A stretch of 11,592 nt of DNA from Caldora sp. SIO3E6 (GTDB lineage: Bacteria; Cyanobacteriota; Cyanobacteriia; Cyanobacteriales; Coleofasciculaceae): assembly GCA_010672185.1 (NCBI GenBank), contig JAAHHL010000121.1, positions 1 through 11,592 of the forward strand, read 5' to 3'. Under the pieces are notes generated by a model. It was not told the DNA's origin and ran no database searches. It saw nothing but the letters and a program-made list of their open reading frames with translations. Within the stretch, counting starts at the first letter, position 1. Every line of letters starts with the position of its first letter. Of this stretch, positions 7,442-11,592 are shown one piece after another. Both the position numbers and the translations under genes were made by a program.

Positions 7442-8358
7442 TTTTACACGAAGAATTAGCCGTGATAGAAAGATGTAGACAAATCATATCAGATTGGTTA
7501 AAAGGCATAGGTCTGCAATTGAAACCTGAGAAGACGAGACTAACTCACACGCTCCTTCCAGACCTAAGTGAGGATGGTAAAGCTGGATTTAACTTTCTTG
7601 GTCATCACATCCAACAATACCGAGTCGGTAAATACCGAAGTGGAAAAAACACATACGGTAGGATATTGGGGTTCAAAACCCTCATCACCCCATCAAAGGA
7701 GGCGAGTAAGGCACACCTTGAGGAAATTGGAAGAATCATCAAAAAACACAGGTCATCGCCACAGGCGGAACTAATCAAAGACCTCAATCCTGTAATAAGG
7801 GGATGGACTTCTTACTATCAAAACTCGGATGCTCAAACAACCGGGGAACTATCAAAACAAGATTTCCTCACATACCTGAAACTCCGTAGATGGGCAAAAC
7901 GTCGGTGTGGAAACATTAAACAGGGTCACAAAAAATACTGGAAGACCATAGGCAATAACAACTGGGTATTCGCAACCAATGAAGGGGAAGCGAACCCCCT
8001 TCGGTTACTATTACATGGAGAATTCAGTTGCAGTAGCACCTCCTATGTAAGGGTTAAAAGCGTTAAAAGCCCCTTCGACGGCGACACAGTTTACTGGAGT
8101 ACAAGACTAGGGACACACCCTGAGATGTCGAGTCGAAAAGCTAAGTTGTTAAAACAACAAAAGGGTAAGTGTCCTTGGTGCGAATTACGATTTCAAGAAT
8201 GGGATGTGATGGAAGTAGACCACAAAATCCCCAGAGCACTAGGCGGTAAGGACGAATGGAAAAACCTACAACTGCTACATCGGCATTGTCACGATGAAAA
8301 GACTACCTTAGATGGTAGTTTGAAGTCCTGTAGTGACCAAAGGAAGCACATTGAGTAG
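7442..8358 (+). CDS. ltrA: Intron 1 reverse transcriptase/maturase, C-terminal exon (RT6-7, X domain, HNH)
   Basis: It continues the frame of 4190-5057; together they give 595 codons including the stop (594 aa), a normal length for the family. It holds the rest of the RT domain (LHEELAVIERCRQ, LQLKPEKTRLTH, FNFLGHHIQQYR) and the thumb/maturase X domain (LNPVIRGWTSYYQ). A C-terminal HNH module follows: CPWC, then VMEVDHKIPRALGGKDEW and LLHRHCHDE. Read alone, this segment has an ATG at 7462 and would yield a protein with no YADD, so it is best read as the second exon. No frameshift or stop was seen across either exon, which suggests the interruption is recent or the gene is still under selection through splicing. 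The TAG stop (8356-8358) overlaps domain V. Confidence 0.9.
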
Positions 8359-8432
8359 CCGTGTGCGGGGAAACTCGCAAGCACGGTTTCGGATGGGAGG
8401 GGTGGAGCAGCAATGCTTCCCTCGACCCTAAC
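8356..8432 (+). ncRNA. Domains V and VI of intron 1
   Basis: AGCCGTG (8357-8363) pairs with CACGGTT (8382-8388), with a GAAA-type tetraloop and an upper TGCG/CGCA stem. The AGC triad is at 8357-8359 and overlaps the maturase stop codon. Domain VI contains AGCA and TGCT around a GCAA loop. The bulged A is probably A8425, 8 nt before the 3' end at 8432. Confidence 0.8.
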
Positions 8433-8463
8433 CGACCTAACAGATAAGATAATAAAAGTATAA
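8433..8463 (+). pseudogene. 3' exon of second tnpB fragment
   Basis: After intron 1, C plus GAC CTA completes Asn-Asp-Leu in the interrupted tnpB frame. The frame then leaves the tnpB consensus and stops at TAA 8461-8463 after seven further codons. The rest of tnpB (RuvC-II, zinc finger, RuvC-III) is missing, so the 3' portion was lost by deletion. The evidence for homology past the splice site is only about seven bases. Confidence 0.55.
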
Positions 8464-8466
8464 TTT

Positions 8467-8495
8467 TTGACAAAAAAATTAAAATTTATTAATAT
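8467..8495 (+). promoter_or_regulatory. Putative sigma-70-type promoter
   Basis: TTGACA (8467-8472), a perfect -35 hexamer, is followed by a 17-nt spacer and TAATAT (8490-8495), which matches four of six -10 positions. Transcription would start near 8502 and run into the inverted-repeat region. The surrounding DNA is very A/T-rich, which raises the chance of a random match. Confidence 0.35.
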
Positions 8496-8542
8496 TCTAC
8501 TCCAGAAACACTCATCAAGGAGAACGCTCCACGAACGGGAGT

Positions 8543-8628
8543 AAAGGAGTTCATCTCAGGGGGTGACAAGACATTTGAAAAGTACTCAGGGTATGGGTTG
8601 TAGGGTTTAGGGTTTGTCACCCCCTGAG
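8543..8628. repeat. Long inverted repeat with G-quadruplex motif in its loop
   Basis: CTCAGGGGGTGACAA (8555-8569) and TTGTCACCCCCTGAG (8614-8628) are perfect 15-bp inverted copies. The 44-nt loop contains four GGG runs (8589, 8595, 8603, 8610) separated by 3-5 nt, a canonical G-quadruplex pattern. Outer arms AAAGGAGTTC (8543-8552) and GAACTCCTTT (8646-8655) also pair. It could be a miniature inverted-repeat element (MITE), or the stem of a structured RNA. I do not recognise a parent IS. Confidence 0.6.
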
Positions 8629-8657
8629 GGAGTTCAGGATGTGGAGAACTCCTTTTT
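8629..8657 (+). terminator. Putative intrinsic terminator
   Basis: GGAGTTC (8629-8635) pairs perfectly with GAACTCC (8646-8652) around a 10-nt loop and is followed at once by TTTTT (8653-8657). An identical GGAGTTC at 8546-8552 can compete for the same 3' arm. Together with the promoter-like site at 8467, it would end a transcript of about 155 nt. Confidence 0.45.
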
Positions 8658-8734
8658 CAACTTTTATTAAAAAAACAGAAGATTTGTTATGATTATGTCA
8701 AGATAGTAATTGTACTTTGTTATTACAAGACAAT

Positions 8735-8893
8735 ATGCCTAGAACGAAACCACCATCCAATAAAGTTCTAACTATTCGCTTACCAGAAGCAGATTTGCAA
8801 ACTCTAGAAATGTACTGCTTAGCCAAAGGTAAAACTAAAACGGAAGTAATTATAGAGTACATTCGTCGCTTGAAGCGCTATTGCTCAGAATAG
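8735..8893 (+). CDS. Small ribbon-helix-helix (CopG/Arc-like) DNA-binding protein
   Basis: This 52-aa protein has the RHH pattern: a short basic N-terminus, a beta-strand (KVLTIRLPEA), helix 1 (DLQTLEMYCLAKG), a turn (KTKT) and helix 2 (EVIIEYIRRLKRY). Such proteins dimerise, with the strand pair reading the DNA major groove. They serve as small repressors, toxin-antitoxin antitoxins or partners of mobile elements. No toxin-like gene follows: the next 200 bases are non-coding. It may therefore be a stand-alone regulator or an orphaned antitoxin. The ATG at 8735 has no strong ribosome site. It lies 78 bp after the terminator-like hairpin. Confidence 0.72.
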   Translation: MPRTKPPSNKVLTIRLPEADLQTLEMYCLAKGKTKTEVIIEYIRRLKRYCSE

Positions 8894-9006
8894 GGAGTAT
8901 TCCCATTGCAGCCAATATCAACTTAATCTATAAGATGCGCGATCGCACAAATTTTGGGTTTCGTTACCTCAACTCAACCTACAAGATGCTTAGTTAAATT
9001 CAGGTA

Positions 9007-9028
9007 GGGGCGCACCGATGTGCGCCCT
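9007..9028. repeat. Short palindromic intergenic repeat
   Basis: GGGCGCAC (9008-9015) and GTGCGCCC (9020-9027) flank a CGAT loop. Repeats of this type are common between genes in filamentous cyanobacteria (recalled, not searched). The ATG at 9018 lies in the loop, so it is an unlikely start codon. The 8894-9101 gap also holds a HIP1 octamer (8939-8946). Confidence 0.55.
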
Positions 9029-9101
9029 AAACTACTATAGTGAGTCAGTTACCGGTTATGATAATTCACTAAATATATGTCCAGGGTGGATAAGGATTAC
9101 T

Positions 9102-10055
9102 ATGGCAGGTAGCAACGTCGGTGCAGATGCGTGGATAACTGAGTATATTACGCCTTGGGATATCTATGTTCACGGCATAACCAAAGTTTTGGCTTATAAA
9201 AAAACTGCCTACCAGGACATGTACATAGTCGAAAGTGGTTCTTATGGCAAAGGACTGGTATTAGACGGTAAGTGGCAATCCTGCACTGGGGATGAGTTTA
9301 TCTACCACGAGTCACTGGTACAACCAGCAATGATTTGTCATGCTTCTCCCCGGAAGGTTCTAGTTTTAGGAGGTGGTGAAGGTGCTACAGTGCGGGAAAT
9401 CCTTCGCTGGAAGACAGTTGAGCAAGTAATGATGGTTGATATTGATGGGGAGGTGGTCGAGGCTTGCCGGGAACATTTGCCAGAAATGCACCAAAATTCT
9501 TTTGATGATCCTCGAACTCAGTTAGTAATCGGTGATGCCTTGGAAGTTTTAGACAAAACTGACCAACAGTGGGATATCATCATTTCAGACCTTTCTGATC
9601 CCATTGAAGAAGGTCCCTCGTTTAAGCTATTTACACAAGAGTTTTTCGAGAAACTCCAGAGGGTTCTGGCACCAGGAGGATATTTAACGCTCCAAGCAGG
9701 ACCAGTAGCACCTGCTGTGTTGAGAATTTATGCTCGTGTGCTGCGTACCCTGAGTACAGTTTTTCCCAATGTCCATCCCTACGCTGCCTATACCCCTACT
9801 TACGGTGAGCCTTGGGGATTTGCTCTTTGTTCAGCAGAGACGATCTTAACCCAACCAGAGCCAGCGACTATCGATAAGCTACTCCAAGAAAAAACTACTG
9901 GTGGCTTACGTCTATTGGATGGCATAGCATTTTTGGGAATGCTTCAAACTCCAGCTTATGTCCGTCATGCGATCGCTTCAGAAACTGAAATTTATTCTCT
10001 GAAAGAACCACCTAAGTTTTTTGGTAAGGGTGCCTTAGGAGAAAAAGAAGGTTAG
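9102..10055 (+). CDS. speE: Polyamine aminopropyltransferase (spermidine/thermospermine synthase family)
   Basis: The 317-aa protein starts at ATG 9102, which has AAGGA five bases upstream (9092-9096); an in-frame ATG at 9018 sits inside a hairpin repeat and is rejected. The N-terminal beta domain has YGKGLVLDGKWQS and DEFIYHESLVQPA. The Rossmann-type domain has GGGEG at 90-94 (decarboxylated-SAM site), VDID at 112-115, GDALEVL, and the catalytic Asp163 in SDLSDPIEEGPS. The enzyme moves an aminopropyl group from decarboxylated SAM to a diamine or polyamine in the cytosol. The DLSDPIEEGP segment and QAGP motif resemble plant ACL5 thermospermine synthase (DLADPVEGGP, QAGP) more than typical bacterial SpeE, so the product could be thermospermine. 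This is inference from remembered motifs. The protease gene follows 142 bp downstream. Confidence 0.88.
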   Translation: MAGSNVGADAWITEYITPWDIYVHGITKVLAYKKTAYQDMYIVESGSYGKGLVLDGKWQSCTGDEFIYHESLVQPAMICHASPRKVLVLGGGEGATVREILRWKTVEQVMMVDIDGEVVEACREHLPEMHQNSFDDPRTQLVIGDALEVLDKTDQQWDIIISDLSDPIEEGPSFKLFTQEFFEKLQRVLAPGGYLTLQAGPVAPAVLRIYARVLRTLSTVFPNVHPYAAYTPTYGEPWGFALCSAETILTQPEPATIDKLLQEKTTGGLRLLDGIAFLGMLQTPAYVRHAIASETEIYSLKEPPKFFGKGALGEKEG

Positions 10056-10078
10056 AACGGGTGAGCAAAAAAAAGAGT

Positions 10079-10107
10079 GGGGAGTTTGGGGAGATGGGGG
10101 ACAAGGG
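10079..10107 (+). promoter_or_regulatory. G-quadruplex-forming motif upstream of the htrA-like gene
   Basis: Four G runs (10079-10082, 10088-10091, 10096-10100, 10105-10107) are separated by loops of 5, 4 and 4 nt, which meets the canonical quadruplex pattern on the coding strand. It lies about 90 bp before the protease start. G-rich intergenic tracts of this sort are frequent in Nostocales, so it may simply be a decayed minisatellite. Confidence 0.45.
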
Positions 10108-10197
10108 AGATTAGCTAGGAAAGTGTCAATAGCTTCAGTTTTAACCTAGAGTAGAAGTAGGAAAAGAACAAAACCATCATTAGCACTTCCACCGATC

Positions 10198-11400
10198 ATG
10201 AGTTTATCCCTGAAGCAACTGACTGTTTATCTAACCTTACTGTGCTTAGGCGGTGGTGCAGGAGTTTTGGGTAGTCGCTATATCGTGGCAGAGCAGCAGG
10301 TGGCAAACTCTCCTGAAGCAGTTCCGGCTGTATTGCGACCTCTAGAACCTCAGCCCTCAAGTAATAATAGTACTAAAGAAAATCTCAACTTTATTGCTGA
10401 GGCAGTCAAGCAGGTGGGACCAGCTGTAGTGAGGATTGATGCGGCACGTCAAGTATCACAGGAAGTTCCAGAAGCTTTCCAACATCCTTTCTTCCGGCGC
10501 TTCTTCGGTGATGAGAGGGAAATGCCTAGGCAACGACAACAGATTGAGCAAGGTACTGGTTCTGGATTTATTCTCAACTCCGATGGACGTTTGATTACTA
10601 ATGCTCATGTGGTGTCAGGTGCTGATGTTGTTGATGTGACTCTGAAGGATGGTCGTAAGTTTGAAGGTAAAGTCTTAGGTAAAGATACGGTAACTGATGT
10701 TGCTGTGGTTAAAATTGAAGCAAATGACCTACCAACTGTACGCTTAGGTAAAGCCGAGCAGTTGACTCCAGGAGAATGGGCGATCGCGATTGGTAATCCC
10801 CTAGGTTTAGACAATACTGTTACTGTTGGTATTATTAGTGCTTTAGGACGCTCTAGTTCTCAGGTAGGTGTTCCAGATAAGCGAGTTAGCTTTATTCAAA
10901 CAGATGCAGCGATTAATCCTGGAAATTCTGGTGGTCCTTTGTTGAATGCCAAAGGAGAAGTGATTGGGATTAACACTGCTATTCGTGCTAATGCTCAGGG
11001 ATTAGGCTTTGCGATTCCGATTGAAACAGCAGAACGCATTGCTAATGAATTGTTTAGCAATGGTAAGGTAGAGCATCCTTACTTAGGAATTCATATGGTG
11101 AATCTGACACCAGAATTAAGAAAAGAAATCAACCAAGATAGTGACACTAACTTAAAAGTAACCAAAGACAATGGTGTGGTAATCTTCCGTGTAGTTAAAG
11201 ATTCACCAGCTGCTCAGGCAGGTTTCCAAGCTGGAGATATTATTGAAAAAGTTGGTGGTAAACCGGTAAGCAGTGCAGCTGAGGTACAACAGAACGTAGA
11301 AATTAGTGAGGTAGGTACGGATTTAGAAGTTGAAGTTAACCGTCAAGGTAAGATAACAACCATTGTGGTAAAACCGGGAGCTTTCCCAGCGGATGAGTAG
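10198..11400 (+). CDS. HtrA/Deg-family serine protease with one PDZ domain
   Basis: This is a 400-aa trypsin-like protease of the cyanobacterial HhoA/HhoB/HtrA group. An N-terminal hydrophobic segment (about residues 8-26, TVYLTLLCLGGGAGVLG) acts as a signal anchor or signal peptide, placing the protease in the periplasm or at a membrane. The catalytic triad is His137 (ITNAHVVSG), Asp167 (TDVAVVK) and Ser244 (NPGNSGGP). One PDZ domain spans roughly residues 295-392 (HPYLGIHM ... DSPAAQAGFQAGDII). These proteins degrade or refold damaged proteins under light, heat or oxidative stress. I cannot say which of the three paralogs it is, so no symbol is given. No clear ribosome site precedes ATG 10198. 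A HIP1 octamer lies inside the gene (10780-10787). Confidence 0.93.
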   Translation: MSLSLKQLTVYLTLLCLGGGAGVLGSRYIVAEQQVANSPEAVPAVLRPLEPQPSSNNSTKENLNFIAEAVKQVGPAVVRIDAARQVSQEVPEAFQHPFFRRFFGDEREMPRQRQQIEQGTGSGFILNSDGRLITNAHVVSGADVVDVTLKDGRKFEGKVLGKDTVTDVAVVKIEANDLPTVRLGKAEQLTPGEWAIAIGNPLGLDNTVTVGIISALGRSSSQVGVPDKRVSFIQTDAAINPGNSGGPLLNAKGEVIGINTAIRANAQGLGFAIPIETAERIANELFSNGKVEHPYLGIHMVNLTPELRKEINQDSDTNLKVTKDNGVVIFRVVKDSPAAQAGFQAGDIIEKVGGKPVSSAAEVQQNVEISEVGTDLEVEVNRQGKITTIVVKPGAFPADE

Positions 11401-11434
11401 TAGCGTGGCACAGCTAAAATGGTGGTGAGATAAA

Positions 11435-11461
11435 GCTGAGGGAGCTGAGGGAGCTGAGGGA
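11435..11461. repeat. 9-bp tandem repeat, three copies
   Basis: GCTGAGGGA is repeated three times without interruption (11435, 11444, 11453), followed by a degraded partial copy. It lies 35 bp after the protease stop. Short tandem repeats of this kind are common between genes in filamentous cyanobacteria and can vary in copy number. Confidence 0.75.
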
Positions 11462-11547
11462 GATAGGGAAAAATCTATATCTACTCATCACTCATTACTC
11501 TTGAGAAACTAAAAATGACAACAAGATGCCTGAGTTGCTTGATATGA

Positions 11548-11592
11548 CTAGTTTCTAACCTTATTTTTAGGCAAGAAAAACTCTTGTTCCTC
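11548..11592 (-). CDS. Possible C-terminal end of a minus-strand gene
   Basis: Reading leftward from the edge, 14 codons (EEQEFFLPKNKVRN) end in TAG at 11548-11550. The composition looks protein-like, and this would give convergent transcription with the protease gene, but the piece is too short to identify or to be sure it is coding. Confidence 0.25.
   Translation of the reverse strand, partial: EEQEFFLPKNKVRN

Larger units (their letters stand above)
3427..8432 (+). mobile_element. Group II intron 1 (outer intron of a twintron)
   Basis: The 5' end is the canonical GTGCG at 3427. The 3' end is placed at 8432 (CCCTAAC), after domains V and VI, because that restores the tnpB frame. Without intron 2 it is about 2.6 kb. 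Domains I-III occupy roughly 3427-4150. A hairpin with arms ATATCA (3902-3907) and TGATAT (3922-3927) presents the probable EBS1 loop. Domain IV holds the maturase gene (4190-8358, split), domain V is near 8356-8389, and domain VI has a candidate branch-point A at 8425, 8 nt from the end. The HNH-bearing, chloroplast-like maturase fits intron families common in cyanobacteria. TTAG in the EBS1 loop (3913-3916) pairs with only four exon bases (CTAA), and I found no convincing EBS2. Confidence 0.9.

Noticed and set aside
7462..8358. Annotation of the downstream maturase segment as an independent 298-aa protein.
   Set aside because: It lacks YADD and all upstream RT motifs, and it joins exactly in frame to 4190-5057 when intron 2 is removed.
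9018..9101. An upstream ATG that would add 28 residues to the aminopropyltransferase.
   Set aside because: It lies in the loop of a palindromic intergenic repeat, lacks a ribosome site, and the added residues do not look like the family; ATG 9102 has AAGGA upstream.
11435..11461. The three-copy tandem repeat as part of a CRISPR array.
   Set aside because: The units are 9 bp, directly adjacent and without spacers; no CRISPR-like repeat-spacer pattern was seen anywhere in the window.

Overview
The window looks like chromosome from a filamentous, Nostocales-type cyanobacterium. Four copies of the HIP1 octamer GCGATCGC lie in it (120, 8939, 9969, 10780), together with short palindromic intergenic repeats of the kind common in that order, a cyanobacterial HtrA-type protease and chloroplast-like group II introns. 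The order-level assignment is inference from these signals.

Layout, left to right. (1) 1-1396, minus strand: most of a thiamine-diphosphate 2-keto-acid decarboxylase running off the left edge. (2) About 1430-3050: an IS200/IS605-family element with an apparently intact tnpB (minus strand), a divergently oriented C-terminal scrap of tnpA, and two end hairpins with the same geometry including a bulged T. (3) 3182-3426: a fragment of a second, unrelated tnpB on the plus strand. It is interrupted at 3427 by group II intron 1, and its short 3' exon resumes at 8433. (4) 3427-8432: intron 1, whose reverse-transcriptase/maturase gene is itself interrupted just after the YADD catalytic motif by group II intron 2 (5058-7441), which carries its own complete 556-aa maturase. 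Removing intron 2 restores a 594-aa reading frame exactly, so this is a nested 'twintron'. (5) 8464-8734: non-coding DNA with a promoter-like site, a 15-bp inverted repeat whose loop holds a G-quadruplex motif, and an intrinsic-terminator-like hairpin. (6) 8735-8893: a 52-aa ribbon-helix-helix protein. (7) 9102-10055: an aminopropyltransferase resembling thermospermine synthase. (8) 10198-11400: an HtrA/Deg serine protease. (9) The last 190 bases hold a 9-bp tandem repeat and possibly the tail of a minus-strand gene.

How it fits together: the core genes (decarboxylase, aminopropyltransferase, protease) appear to be ordinary chromosome. About 7 kb of mobile DNA lies between the divergent decarboxylase and aminopropyltransferase genes, in layers: IS605 element, second tnpB fragment, intron 1, intron 2. 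For intron 1's maturase to be made, intron 2 must be spliced first. Intron 2's exon-binding sites match the flanking exon (CATCTG with CAGATG; TCATAA with TTGTGA), which supports real insertion by retrohoming and not an assembly artefact.
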